Below the pieces are notes generated by a model that did not search any database, had not been told where the DNA came from, and saw only the letters and a program-made list of their open reading frames with translations. Of a stretch of 64,000 bases of DNA, positions 1 through 8,866 are shown in pieces. Source of the DNA: Nocardia blacklockiae (GTDB lineage: Bacteria > Actinomycetota > Actinomycetes > Mycobacteriales > Mycobacteriaceae). The DNA lies in assembly GCF_015477355.1 (NCBI RefSeq), contig NZ_JADLRJ010000003.1, positions 124,001-188,000 on the forward strand, read 5' to 3'. Position 1 is the stretch's first letter. Each line of letters starts with the position of its first letter. The translations under genes were made by a program, and so were the position numbers.

Positions 1-11
1 TGTACCAGCGA

Positions 12-635
12 TCAGTACCAGCCGTGGGACTGCCAGAACGCCCACGCGCCGTCCGGGCTGCCGTACCGCTGGTTCATGTAGTCGTAGGTCCACCGGAGCT
101 GAGTGACCGGGTTGCAGCACCAGTCCGGGCCGTGGGTGCTCATCTTGTACGCCGGCAGCGCCTGGCCCAGTCCGTAGGCGCCCGACTCGGGGTTGATGGC
201 GAAGGTGTTCCAGCCGCTCTCCCTGGTGATGATGTTGTCGAACGCCGGGAACTGATGCGGCGGAACGATGAACAGCGCCATCGTCTTCGGTGCCAGCCGG
301 AACGCCGGCAGCACCACGCCCAGGCCCATACCGACCACATCGGGCAGCATCGCCGAGCCGGTCGGGGTGCGCCCGGCACAGATGTCCGGACCGGGCCGCC
401 CGGCGCCCGCGGACGCCGCCCGCGTCGCCCCGGGACCGAACGCCGCCATGCTGTCGGCCAGTTCCTGCGCCGACACCGGCACCTCGGGGTCGCCGACGGC
501 GGCACAGGCGGGGGCGGCGGTCGCGCCGTCCTCGGCCGCGGCAACCGCCGCGCACACCGTGAGCGCCGCCGTCAGCAAGGCGGCGACGGCGACCTTTCCG
601 ACCCAGCGCACGATGCGTGATCTCGGCTGCGGCAT
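12..635 (-). CDS. secreted lytic transglycosylase-like protein
   Basis: Predicted exported peptidoglycan-active protein of about 207 residues. A basic N-terminus followed by a hydrophobic segment (VAVAALLTAALTV) ending near AAAE gives a Sec-type signal peptide. The C-terminal ~80 residues carry the actinobacterial SLT-like fold: ITRESGWN with the probable catalytic Glu, then GAYGLGQALP, and a terminal WTYDYMNQRYG...AWAFWQSHGWY that is typical of these cell-wall proteins. The middle is low-complexity Ala/Pro/Gly. A GTG nine bases upstream (644) is also open, but AGGAG sits one base from it and ten from the ATG at 635, so the ATG is preferred. Substrate and true lytic activity are inferred from the family only. 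Confidence 0.78.
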   Translation of the reverse strand: MPQPRSRIVRWVGKVAVAALLTAALTVCAAVAAAEDGATAAPACAAVGDPEVPVSAQELADSMAAFGPGATRAASAGAGRPGPDICAGRTPTGSAMLPDVVGMGLGVVLPAFRLAPKTMALFIVPPHQFPAFDNIITRESGWNTFAINPESGAYGLGQALPAYKMSTHGPDWCCNPVTQLRWTYDYMNQRYGSPDGAWAFWQSHGWY

Positions 636-754
636 CGCGGGCACGCTCCTTTCGCGTCAACCTGTGAATCACGAAAAGCGGGTGGTGCGAAACCGAGCAA
701 ACCACTAGTAGACCGTGCGAGAGGCGAAGCCGCCCGGCGTGTCCGTGGGCGAGA

Positions 755-2374
755 TCAGGGCTCGTTCATGCCGAGCAGCGCGCGCAGATGTCGCGGCGCG
801 GGGGAGCCGTGCGCCAGCATGGCGTCGTGCCAGCCGCGCACCGAGACCGCGGCGGGCCGGGCGTCGGCGATCGCGGACATCTCGGTGTAGCCGACGAAGT
901 AGGTCGACAGCTGGGTGGAGCTCAGCCGCGCGCGCCGCCACTTGCCGGCCGCCTCGCCCTCCTCCTGGAAACCGCGGCGCACCATCAGGTCCATCGCCTC
1001 GGCCTCGCCCAGACCGTCGCAGTGCACGCCCTGATCCAGCACGGCGTTGATGGTCGTGCGCAGCAACGACTTCAGCCGCTGCAGCCGCACCGGCACGCCG
1101 CCGAAACCGCGCTCGGCCATCAGTCGCTCGGCGTACACGGCCCAGCCCTCGATGAAGGTGCCGCTGGCGCACATCGCCCGCACCGCCGTCGCCCCGCGGA
1201 ACCGGCGGGCGTGCGCGAGTTGCAGGAAGTGTCCCGGCATCGCCTCGTGCACGGTGAGATTGCGCAGCATGTGGTTGTTGTATTCGCGGTAGAACGACGC
1301 CACGCGCTGCTCGGACCAGTCGGCCGGGGTGGGCGCGATGGCGAAGAACGTCGGCAGGTCACCGGATTCCAGCGGGCCGACCGGATCGCAGTAGGCCACG
1401 GCCACGCCCCGCGCGAACTCCGGCATCTCCTGCAGGACCAGGGCGTCGTCGACCGGTGTCACGAGATCGTGTGCGGCGACGAAGGATTCGGCCTCGGCGA
1501 GGGCGGCCTCGGCGACCGCGACCACGGTGCCGTCGTGCGGGCGCTCGGTCGCGAGCCGGGCCAGGGCGGTGCGGACGGTGTCGTCGTCGGGGTTCGCGAC
1601 GCCGAGCAATTCGCCTGCGGCGGCGCGCATCTGGTCCGCGACGAGGTCGAGGTGGCGCTCGGCGCGGGCCAGCAGTTCGCCCGCGCTCAGCTCGGTGTCG
1701 AGGGTGTGCCAGAGTTTCGCCTCCCACAGCCGCCGGCCCAGCTGCGGGTCGCGGGCGGACCGGTCGCGGCGCTCGCCGAGCCAGCGCGTGAACTCCGCCA
1801 GGGCCGCGAGCGCCGCGGCGGTCTGCGGGCCGACGTCCGCGCCGGGCACCTGCGCGGCCAGCCGGGGGACCTCCGCGCGGATCAGTCCGGCGACGCCCTC
1901 GAACTGCCCGATCGCGGTCTCGACGTGGACGCGCGGGCACTCGCCGAGTACGGCGCGGGCGGTGGCCAGCGCGTCGGGCAGCGCGGCCAGCCGGGCGGCG
2001 AGCGCCTCGAGGCGCTGTGCGGGCGGCGCGAACGGGCGCGCCAGCAACCCGTACAGCAGCGGTCCGGGATTGTGCACCAACGGATTCCACTCGTGCTCGC
2101 GCAGTTCGGTGTGCGCGAACAGGCGGCTGTCGACATCCTGTTGCAGCAGTGCGTGATCGACCCGGTCCTCGGGCGGCAGGTCGTCGGCGTCCACCTCGGC
2201 CAGCGCGTGCGAGGCCTCGCGCAGCAGCGCCGAACGCGCCCGCACCGCGGCCGCCGACCAGTCCGGCAGCCGGTCGTCGACGCGGTGATCCCCGGCGAAC
2301 GCGGCGGTGACCGGATCCTCCCGCAGCACCGCGTCCACGATCCGTTCCGCCCGCTGTACGAAGGTCTCCGACAT
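755..2374 (-). CDS. DUF885 family protein (putative metallopeptidase-like hydrolase)
   Basis: About 539 residues beginning MSETFVQRAE, matching DUF885 proteins, a large predicted metal-dependent hydrolase family. The key motif HEAMPGHFLQ lies in the C-terminal half and resembles the HExxH-like metal site of the family; downstream come EGWAVYAERLM and the YFVGYTEMSAI helix. No signal peptide is seen, so it is probably cytoplasmic. The reading frame stays open 48 codons further upstream but that part is unlike the family, so the start at 2374 was chosen. It is transcribed away from the DUF574-like methyltransferase gene, with ~160 bp shared upstream. The substrate is unknown. Confidence 0.82.
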   Translation of the reverse strand: MSETFVQRAERIVDAVLREDPVTAAFAGDHRVDDRLPDWSAAAVRARSALLREASHALAEVDADDLPPEDRVDHALLQQDVDSRLFAHTELREHEWNPLVHNPGPLLYGLLARPFAPPAQRLEALAARLAALPDALATARAVLGECPRVHVETAIGQFEGVAGLIRAEVPRLAAQVPGADVGPQTAAALAALAEFTRWLGERRDRSARDPQLGRRLWEAKLWHTLDTELSAGELLARAERHLDLVADQMRAAAGELLGVANPDDDTVRTALARLATERPHDGTVVAVAEAALAEAESFVAAHDLVTPVDDALVLQEMPEFARGVAVAYCDPVGPLESGDLPTFFAIAPTPADWSEQRVASFYREYNNHMLRNLTVHEAMPGHFLQLAHARRFRGATAVRAMCASGTFIEGWAVYAERLMAERGFGGVPVRLQRLKSLLRTTINAVLDQGVHCDGLGEAEAMDLMVRRGFQEEGEAAGKWRRARLSSTQLSTYFVGYTEMSAIADARPAAVSVRGWHDAMLAHGSPAPRHLRALLGMNEP

Positions 2375-2534
2375 GCGCGCCACGGTACCTGCCGTAGCAT
2401 GAAATTCGCCCGCTCCGGCGCGCTGTCCCAGCGAGCCGTCAGCACCCGAAATGTGCGGTACCGATCCGAAATACGCGCGAATGCGGGAGACTCGGATGTC
2501 GGTGACCGACCGAACCACGTCAGGGGAGTTTGCG

Positions 2535-3368
2535 ATGTCCCACTCTTCCGCCTACCCCAGTGTGGTGCCGGTCGGCGTCGACACGACCCGGGCCAGCGCG
2601 GCGCGCGTCTACGACGCGGCGCTCAACGGTAAAGACAATTTCGAGGTGGACCGCGAAGTGCTCGCGCGGGTGCGGACCGTGGCCCCCCAGGTGAACGATT
2701 TGGCTTGGGCCAACCGGCATTTCCTCATTCGCGCCTGCCGTTTCCTGTCCAGTCAGGCGGGCATCGACCAGTACCTGGACCTGGGCTCGGGCCTGCCCAC
2801 CGCGGAGAATACCCACCAGGCGGTGCAGCGCGTGCTGCCCATGGCGCGGGTGGTCTACGTGGACAACGACCCGATGGTGCTGGCCCACGCGCGCGCGTTG
2901 CTGGACGGCAATCCGGACACCAGCATCGTGTCCGCCGACATCTTCCGTCCGTTCGACGTGTTGTCGAACCGGATGATTCGCAGCGAACTCGATTTCGACC
3001 GCCCGCTGGCGCTGTTCCAGATCGGCACCCTGCACCACTATCTGGGCGACGACGGCGCGGCGCTCATGCAGACCTACATCGATGCGCTGCCCGCCGGTTC
3101 CTTCGTCGCGATTGCCCATTTCTGCAATCCGGAGACGCCCGAATACGGCGAACTGGCCAAGCAGATGGAGGACAAGTTCGTGAACAGCCCGCTGGGCAGC
3201 GGCCGATTTCGGACCGTGCCGGAAATCGCGTCGTTCTTCGGGAATCTGGAGATGATCGAGCCGGGCCTGGTGCTGTGCGACGACTGGTGGCCGGACGGCC
3301 CACGCCTGTCGCCGCTGTCGCCGCCGCGCCACTGCATCGTCGGCGGCATCGGACGCAAGCGGTCGTAG
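2535..3368 (+). CDS. SAM-dependent methyltransferase, DUF574 type
   Basis: 277 residues, matching the actinobacterial S-adenosylmethionine methyltransferase family of DUF574/Methyltransf_19. Visible signatures are the N-terminal ASAARVYDAALNGKDNF, the SAM-binding YLDLGSGLPTAENTH, VYVDNDPMVLAHARALL and the hydrophobic core strand FQIGTLHHYL. AGGGGAG lies six bases before the ATG at 2535, which decides the start; in-frame ATG codons further upstream lack a ribosome site. Members are numerous in Nocardia, Mycobacterium and Streptomyces, and their acceptors are mostly unknown. It ends just before a strong hairpin shared with the convergent BCCT gene. Confidence 0.85.
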   Translation: MSHSSAYPSVVPVGVDTTRASAARVYDAALNGKDNFEVDREVLARVRTVAPQVNDLAWANRHFLIRACRFLSSQAGIDQYLDLGSGLPTAENTHQAVQRVLPMARVVYVDNDPMVLAHARALLDGNPDTSIVSADIFRPFDVLSNRMIRSELDFDRPLALFQIGTLHHYLGDDGAALMQTYIDALPAGSFVAIAHFCNPETPEYGELAKQMEDKFVNSPLGSGRFRTVPEIASFFGNLEMIEPGLVLCDDWWPDGPRLSPLSPPRHCIVGGIGRKRS

Positions 3369-3374
3369 CGAAAA

Positions 3375-3415
3375 GGATTCTGCCCCACCGCACCACGTGC
3401 GGCGGGGCAGAATCC
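3375..3415. terminator. bidirectional hairpin terminator
   Basis: GGATTCTGCCCCACCGC at 3375-3391 pairs with GCGGCGGGGCAGAATCC at 3399-3415, with one G-T-type mismatch, around a 7-nt centre that can pair two more bases. It fills the gap between two convergent genes, so it probably terminates both. There is no U-tract on either side, which is common in high-GC actinomycetes. Confidence 0.8.
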
Positions 3416-3419
3416 GCAG

Positions 3420-5156
3420 CTAGTCGGTGTTCGCCTTGTCCGGGGCCTCCGGCTCGGGGACCACCTCCACCGGCTCGGTCACCAGGCCGAACTCGGCGTC
3501 GTGCTGCTCGGTGCCGGTGAGCACCGCGTGCTCGATGAGCAGCGCGCCGTGCTTCTCGCGCAGGATGATCGGGTCCGAGCGCACGTCCTTGTACAGCGCC
3601 ACGCACATCAGGCCCATCACGATCGCGAACGGCAGGGAGACCACCGTCGTCAGCGCCTGCAGCCCGTTCAGCGCGCCGTCCAGCTTGTCGGCGTCGGCGA
3701 TCACCAGCATGATGGCGGCGACCGCGCCGGTGGCGGCGCCCCAGAAGGTCACCGTCACCTTCGACGGTTCCAGGCTGCCCCGCTCCGACAGCGTGCCCAT
3801 CACGATGGACGCGGCGTCGGCGCCGGACACGAAGAAGATCGCGACCAGCACCATCACCAGCGCCGCGGTGATCGAGGCGATCGGATAGTGCTCGAGCAGG
3901 TGGAACAGCGCGAAGTTGGAATCGACGGAACCACTCGGCTCGGTCAGGTCGTGGCTCTCGCGCTGCTGCGCGATCGCCGCGCCGCCGAAGACGACGAACC
4001 ACACCAGGCTCACCAGGCTGGGCACCAGCAGCACGCCGGTGACGAACTGCCGGATGGTGCGGCCGCGGCTGATCCGGGCGATGAACATGCCGACGAACGG
4101 CGTCCACGAGATCCACCACGCCCAATAGAAGATGGTCCAGCTCGACAGCCACGCCTCCTCGGCGTCGCCGCCGCTGGCCGCGGTGCGCGAGGCCATCTCG
4201 GGCAGCTTGGCGATGTAGTCGCCGAAGGTGGTCGGCAGCAGGTTGAGCATGAACAGCGTGGGCCCGAGCACGAAGACGAAGACCGCGATGATCAGCGCCA
4301 GCACCATGTTGATGTTCGACAGCCACTGGATGCCGCGGTCGATGCCCGAGATCGCGGAGGCGATGAACGCGACGGTGAGGACGGTGATGATCAGGACCAG
4401 CCCGATCTTGCCGATCGAATCGACCCAGCCGTTGAACTCCATGCCCGCGCCGATCTGCAGCGCGCCCAGGCCCAGCGAGGCGGCCGAGCCGAACAGCGTC
4501 GCGAAGATCGCCATCATGTCGATGGCGCGCCCGCCGAGGCCCTTGGAGTGCCGGCCGAGGATCGGGCGGAAGACCGCGGAGATCAACTGCGAGCGGCCTT
4601 TTCGGAAGGTGCCGTACGCGATGGCCAGGCCGGCGACGGCGTAGATGGCCCACGGGTGCAGCGTCCAGTGGAACAGCGTCTGCGCCATCGCCACCTCGGC
4701 TGCCTGGTCGGTCTCGGCCTGCACCGTGCCCGGCGGCGGCTTCACGTAGTGCGTGAGCGGTTCGGCGACACCCCAGAACATCAGGCCGATGCCCATCCCG
4801 GCGCTGAACATCATCGCGATCCAGGACACGGTCTTGAACTCCGGCTGCTCGCCGTCGTCGCCGAGCGGGATCTTGCCGTAGCGGCTGGCCGCCAGCCAGA
4901 TGACGTAGACGACGAATGCCGACGCGATCAGAACGAACAGCCAACCGGTATTGGTGATCACCCAGGATTGCGCGTCCGACGCCGCGGAGCCGAGGCTCGC
5001 CTGATCGAGGATGCCCCAGGCGACGAATGCCAACGAGCCGATTGCCGTGATGCCGAAAACCAATCGATCCAAACCGCGTTCGGGACGTGGTGCGGGAGTC
5101 GGTTCGTCGGCGCGATCTTCTGATCCGTCGGATATGCGATCGGTGTCTATCGACAT
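3420..5156 (-). CDS. BCCT family betaine/carnitine/choline transporter
   Basis: 578 residues with twelve predicted membrane helices. It is a Na+- or H+-coupled symporter for quaternary amines such as glycine betaine, used in osmoprotection. Family marks are GMGIGLMFWGVAEPLTHY in the third helix region, the substrate-site stretch TIFYWAWWISWTPFVGMFIARISRGRT with the conserved tryptophans, and FFVSGADAASIVMG. The acidic N-terminal tail and the ~70-residue acidic C-terminal tail (ending EVVPEPEAPDKANTD) are likely regulatory, as in BetP-like carriers. AAGGA precedes the ATG at 5156. It stands alone on the minus strand and its substrate is inferred from the family. Confidence 0.9.
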   Translation of the reverse strand: MSIDTDRISDGSEDRADEPTPAPRPERGLDRLVFGITAIGSLAFVAWGILDQASLGSAASDAQSWVITNTGWLFVLIASAFVVYVIWLAASRYGKIPLGDDGEQPEFKTVSWIAMMFSAGMGIGLMFWGVAEPLTHYVKPPPGTVQAETDQAAEVAMAQTLFHWTLHPWAIYAVAGLAIAYGTFRKGRSQLISAVFRPILGRHSKGLGGRAIDMMAIFATLFGSAASLGLGALQIGAGMEFNGWVDSIGKIGLVLIITVLTVAFIASAISGIDRGIQWLSNINMVLALIIAVFVFVLGPTLFMLNLLPTTFGDYIAKLPEMASRTAASGGDAEEAWLSSWTIFYWAWWISWTPFVGMFIARISRGRTIRQFVTGVLLVPSLVSLVWFVVFGGAAIAQQRESHDLTEPSGSVDSNFALFHLLEHYPIASITAALVMVLVAIFFVSGADAASIVMGTLSERGSLEPSKVTVTFWGAATGAVAAIMLVIADADKLDGALNGLQALTTVVSLPFAIVMGLMCVALYKDVRSDPIILREKHGALLIEHAVLTGTEQHDAEFGLVTEPVEVVPEPEAPDKANTD

Positions 5157-5736
5157 CGGATCCGAGTCCTTTCAGAGTATGGGCGCAGCCTTGCTTCAGC
5201 CCCCATTACCGGTTCGAGCAACCGTACAGCGTTCGGCGCGGCGTCGCAGCGGGTACCACCACCTTCCGGGTGGAACCGTGTGGTCTACGCTGGTTCGATT
5301 GCGCTGTGGCTAACCTGCTGGGCCGGGCGGGTGGGGCGGGCGAATGCTTGTTCTACCAGCGGTGATCGCGGTGTGCGACACCGTATTCGGATTTCTGGCT
5401 AACTCGTCGCCAACTGTCGATTCGGCGGCCGGGAATAATCGGCGGGAAGTTTGCGGCCGGGGGTTTCGCCGTCACCGATATTGGGTAAGAGCAAGGGGAA
5501 TTCACTGTGCCGAATGGCATCCTGTGCGCTGTATTTCCGGCGCGGAGACCCGTTCGTGATCGGATCGTGCGAGACGTTATGCCGGTCGGTGTCTCGTGTT
5601 CGGAACGGCGCTGTGCCAAGATGATCGCAGATGCCTCGCGATGTCGCCGGTGTTCGTTCCGGAAGATCTTGCGGCGGTTGGTGAACGGGTCGGATCGGCG
5701 CAGTCGGCCACCCGGAGGTCGAAAGGCGGGTCAACG
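5157..5736. other. intergenic region between divergent BCCT and lipase genes
   Basis: About 580 bp without a convincing gene. It must hold the promoters of both flanking genes. A short hairpin-forming stretch CCACC-ttccg-GGTGG lies near 5258-5272. The right half is noticeably lower in GC than the surrounding genes. A weak 77-codon frame at 5507-5740 is discussed under rejected items. Confidence 0.5.
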
Positions 5737-6864
5737 GTGACCGCACATGTCAGCACGGGGTCGATCGCGGCCGTCGGCGAGGCCCTGCCGGGCCGGTTGC
5801 TGCGGGCCGAGCCGATGCGGGCCTATCTGATCCCGGGGTTGCGACTGCCGGCCCGCGCCTGGTGGATTCGCTATCTCACGACCACGGCGCACGGCGAGCC
5901 GACCGAGGTGACCGGCACCGTGCTCGTGCCGTCGACGCCCTACGCCGACGGTCCCCGCCCGTTGATCGGCTTCGCGGTCGGCACGCAGGGGCTGGCCGAC
6001 ATCTCCGCGGCGTCGTGGCAGCTGCGGCGCGGGCTGGAGTACGAGTCGCTGTTCCTGCTCGGCGCGCTGCGGCGGGGCTGGGCCGTCGCGGTCTCGGACT
6101 ATCCGGGACTGGGCAATCCGGGATCGCACCCGTACGTGATGGGCCGCGCGCTGGGCCCCGCCGTGCTCGACAGTCTGCGCGCCGCACGGCAATTGGCGGA
6201 CGCCGAGCTGGAACCCGATGGGCCGCTGGGCATCTACGGATACTCCGAGGGCGGCTGCGCCGCGGGCTGGGCGCTGCAACTGCAACCCGCCTACGCGCCG
6301 GATCTGCCGCTGGACGGCGGCGCCGTCGGCTCCGCACCGGCCGATCTGGAGGCGATGTTCGCCCACCACGACGGCGGCCGGTACGCGTTCCTGCTGTTCT
6401 ACGCGCTGCTCGGCATCGACGCCGCCTATCCGGAGTTGGATGTCCTCACGCTGCTCAACCCGGCGGGCCGGGCGCTGGCCGGATTGCTGCGCCGCACCCA
6501 CGTGCTGCCCGGTGCGGCGCTGGGCATCGCGGGCAGCCTGGTGCTGCCGACCAGGTCGGCACGGTATGTGCGCCGCCACCCGCTGGAGGTGCCCGAGGTG
6601 CTGGCCCGGCTGCGGGAAAACCGTTTGGGCGCAATACCTCCCGCCGCGCCGGTGCTGCTCGCCGGTGGCACCAAGGAGCAGGTGATCCCGTTCGATCAGA
6701 TGACCGCGCTGCACCGCGACTGGCGCGGCCTCGGTGTGGACGTCACCTTCGAGACCATGGCGCGCGAGCACATCGGCGGCGCGTTCTCCTTCGCGCCCAA
6801 GGCTTTCGAGTTCCTCGCCGAGCGGTTCGCGGCGCACGCGGTGGTGCGCGAGCGTACGGCCTGA
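5737..6864 (+). CDS. secretory (LIP-type) lipase / alpha-beta hydrolase
   Basis: About 375 residues of the secretory lipase family (LIP, PF03583 type), which hydrolyse acylglycerols and related esters. The nucleophile elbow is GYSEGG (Ser at about residue 170 from the GTG), preceded by the conserved DYPGLGNPGSHPY loop. A late MAREHIGGAF carries the likely catalytic His. The first part (GRLLRAEPMRAYLIPGLRLPARAWWIRYLTTTAHGEPTEVTGTVLVP) is the usual LIP N-terminal region. Unusually there is no clear signal peptide from the GTG at 5737; upstream in-frame ATGs at 5596 and 5641 do not add one either, so export is uncertain. A paralogue with a signal peptide is at 14130. Confidence 0.83.
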   Translation: MTAHVSTGSIAAVGEALPGRLLRAEPMRAYLIPGLRLPARAWWIRYLTTTAHGEPTEVTGTVLVPSTPYADGPRPLIGFAVGTQGLADISAASWQLRRGLEYESLFLLGALRRGWAVAVSDYPGLGNPGSHPYVMGRALGPAVLDSLRAARQLADAELEPDGPLGIYGYSEGGCAAGWALQLQPAYAPDLPLDGGAVGSAPADLEAMFAHHDGGRYAFLLFYALLGIDAAYPELDVLTLLNPAGRALAGLLRRTHVLPGAALGIAGSLVLPTRSARYVRRHPLEVPEVLARLRENRLGAIPPAAPVLLAGGTKEQVIPFDQMTALHRDWRGLGVDVTFETMAREHIGGAFSFAPKAFEFLAERFAAHAVVRERTA

Positions 6865-6940
6865 GCGGCGCGTAGTCCGGGAGTGGCTGCCGCGGTACAG
6901 CATTGACCCACTGCGCGGCGTGGTCGTCCGGAAGCCGTTG

Positions 6941-7402
6941 TCAGGAAGGCTTTTCGAGTAACGCGGACACCAGGGCTCCGCCGAGTCGACGGTGCAGCGG
7001 GTCCGCTTGCGCGCCGAAGAGGCGTTCGTCGACCTCGGTGACGATCTGCTCGGCCGCGCGCAGCAGCCGGGTGCCCGCGGCGGTGAGTTCGAGGGTCGAG
7101 GCGGATCCGGCGCGTGCTGTGCGGTCACGCACCAGACCCGCGCCCACCAGCGCCTTGACGGCCGTGTGCGCGCTCTGCACGCTGATGCCCGACATCCGCG
7201 CCAGCTCGCTGAACGAGGCGCCGGGCACGCCGGCGATGTGCCCGAGCAGCCCGAGCCGGCCCACCGTGAGATCCAGCGGGGCGAGGGCGGCGCCGAGTTC
7301 GCTCTCGACCCGCTTGGCCAGCGTGAGCACGAGAATGGAGGCGCTGGCCGCGGGCGGCCCGGGGCGGCCGTTGTCGGTGGACATCGTCCCAGTCTCGCGC
7401 AT
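6941..7402 (-). CDS. MarR family transcriptional regulator
   Basis: 153 residues with a winged helix: LGLLGHIAGVPGASFSELARMSGISVQSAHTAVKALVGAGLVRDR, followed by a wing with TLELTAAGTRLL. It is expected to bind DNA as a dimer. It lies 21 bp downstream of the 3-hydroxyacyl-CoA dehydrogenase on the same strand and may be co-transcribed with it. An alternative ATG at 7384 (MSTDNG) is as plausible as 7402, because neither has a strong ribosome site. The ligand is unknown. Confidence 0.85.
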   Translation of the reverse strand: MRETGTMSTDNGRPGPPAASASILVLTLAKRVESELGAALAPLDLTVGRLGLLGHIAGVPGASFSELARMSGISVQSAHTAVKALVGAGLVRDRTARAGSASTLELTAAGTRLLRAAEQIVTEVDERLFGAQADPLHRRLGGALVSALLEKPS

Positions 7403-7423
7403 CGCGCGGGAGCGGACGCCCGG

Positions 7424-8284
7424 CTATCCCGGGTACTTGTAGAAGCCCTCGCCGGTGGCGATGCCCAGCTTGCCGGCGTCGATGTAGTTGGTCTTCAACC
7501 ACTGTGCGAGGCGCTGCGCGTTCTCGTCGCCGTTGACCAGGATGTTGTACGGGGTGGTGAGCCCGACGACGTCGAGGATCTGGAACGGGCCCATCGGCGC
7601 GCCCGTCGCGATCCGCCAGGTCTTGTCGACCGCCTCGGGCTCGGCGTAACCGCCGGCGGCCAGCGCGATGCCGGAGTTGAGGAACGGCACCAGCAGCGAG
7701 TTGAGGACGTAACCGGCCTTCTCCCGGTGCAATTCGATCGGCACCATCCCGATCGCGGCGGCGAAGTCGACGACCGCCCGGTACACGGCGGGGTCGGTGT
7801 CGGTGGTGCCCATGACCTCGGCGGTGTTGAACTTCCACACCTGGTTCGCGAAGTGCAGCGCCAGGAACCGGTCGGGCCGGCCGGTGAACTCCTTCATGTC
7901 GCTGGGCAGCAGCGTGGAGGAGTTGGTGGCGAAGATCGTCCGCTCGGGAGCGAGTTCGCCGAGCTTGCGGTAGGTCTCCCGCTTGATCGACAGCACCTCC
8001 GGCACGGCCTCGATCACCAGGTCGGCGTCGCCGACCGCCGCGGCGAGGTCCGAGGTCGCGGTGATCGCCGCCGCCGTCTTCTCCGCCGTGCCGTCGTCGG
8101 CGCCGGGCACCTCGTCGCGATAGGTCGCGGCCAGCCCGGTGAATCGGTCGCGGGCCGCGGCGACCGCCTCGTCGCTGATGTCGTAGGCGGTGACGTCGAA
8201 ACCGCGGAACGCGGTCTGGAAGGCGATCTGTGAGCCGAGCACTCCGGTGCCGAGGACGGTCACCTTTCGGATCTCGATGGTCAT
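7424..8284 (-). CDS. 3-hydroxyacyl-CoA dehydrogenase (FadB2-like)
   Basis: 286 residues. NAD-dependent oxidation of short-chain 3-hydroxyacyl-CoA, such as 3-hydroxybutyryl-CoA, in fatty acid or butanoate metabolism. The N-terminal Rossmann motif GTGVLGSQIAFQ is followed by the acidic residue of VTAYDIS. The catalytic region has FATNSSTLLPSDM and RFLALHFANQVWKFNTAEVM, the place of the catalytic His. The C-terminal helical domain includes EKAGYVLNSLLVPFLNSGIAL, then MGPFQILDVVGL and GFYKYPG. GGAGGAG precedes the ATG with six-base spacing. The length is the family norm for single-function enzymes. Confidence 0.9.
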   Translation of the reverse strand: MTIEIRKVTVLGTGVLGSQIAFQTAFRGFDVTAYDISDEAVAAARDRFTGLAATYRDEVPGADDGTAEKTAAAITATSDLAAAVGDADLVIEAVPEVLSIKRETYRKLGELAPERTIFATNSSTLLPSDMKEFTGRPDRFLALHFANQVWKFNTAEVMGTTDTDPAVYRAVVDFAAAIGMVPIELHREKAGYVLNSLLVPFLNSGIALAAGGYAEPEAVDKTWRIATGAPMGPFQILDVVGLTTPYNILVNGDENAQRLAQWLKTNYIDAGKLGIATGEGFYKYPG

Positions 8285-8329
8285 CGTTGTCTCCTCCGGT
8301 CGCGGTGCGGGATGGAGCTGGGACGAACG

Positions 8330-8866
8330 CTACACCGGTACCGGGTCCGCGCGGCGGGTGCGCCGCCAGGCGTAGGTCAGGAAGGCCACCAGGCCGAGCA
8401 GCGGCAGGCTGCTCAGGGCCCAGCTCAGGCCGAGCGGGGGACCGGGCTGCCGCAGCACCGGGAGGTCGCGCAGTTCACCGACGCCGTGGCCCAGGGGGCC
8501 GTCGATCTCGAACCGGAAGGTCCAATTGCCTTCCTGGTCCAGGGATCTCACGTCCAGGCCCCACACGTCGCGCTTGCGGGGATGGCGCGACAGCGGGTCG
8601 GGGCGGTAGGTGCGCCCGTTGGGCAGGGTCTCGGTGAGGGTGCCGGACTTGTCGTCGATGCCGCCGTCGGGGATGAACGTGAAGTCCAGCGATTGCAGCG
8701 CCCGCAGCGGCCACGTGCTGAAGCCGACGGTGATCCCGTACGGCCCGGCCTGCACCCGCTCGGTGTGCACGATGTCGACCGGTTCGTAGGCGGCGGCGGT
8801 GCCGGCCGGCAACAGGGCCAAGCCCACAGCGAGCAGCAGGGCCGCCGACAGCAGTCGGGTGATCAC
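8330..8866 (-). CDS. exported membrane-anchored protein, unknown function
   Basis: 178 residues: a signal-like N-terminus (VITRLLSAALLLAVGLALLP), a ~110-residue extracytoplasmic region of beta character (RVQAGPYGITVGFSTWPLRALQSLDFTFIPDGG), and a C-terminal transmembrane helix (LSWALSSLPLLGLVAFLTYAW) followed by RRTRR. AAGGAG precedes the GTG at 8866. The start overlaps the upstream stop (GTGA), so the two genes are translationally coupled. The ectodomain begins like YtkA/FixH-like domains of neighbouring proteins (QAGPY..V..S..P), which suggests a shared role. No catalytic motif is recognised. Confidence 0.72.
   Translation of the reverse strand: MITRLLSAALLLAVGLALLPAGTAAAYEPVDIVHTERVQAGPYGITVGFSTWPLRALQSLDFTFIPDGGIDDKSGTLTETLPNGRTYRPDPLSRHPRKRDVWGLDVRSLDQEGNWTFRFEIDGPLGHGVGELRDLPVLRQPGPPLGLSWALSSLPLLGLVAFLTYAWRRTRRADPVPV

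Noticed and set aside
645-754. Possible c-di-AMP (ydaO-type) riboswitch before the cell-wall lytic gene, as in some actinobacterial rpf genes
   Set aside because: Only ~110 bp separate the genes and I see no conserved ydaO core; space and motifs are insufficient.
5507-5740. 77-codon Cys-containing ORF overlapping the lipase start by GTGA, with an AAGGGG ten bases upstream
   Set aside because: Third-position GC is low for this genome, composition is Arg/Cys-rich without a recognisable motif, and it lies in an AT-richer intergenic stretch. Noted only because of the overlap.
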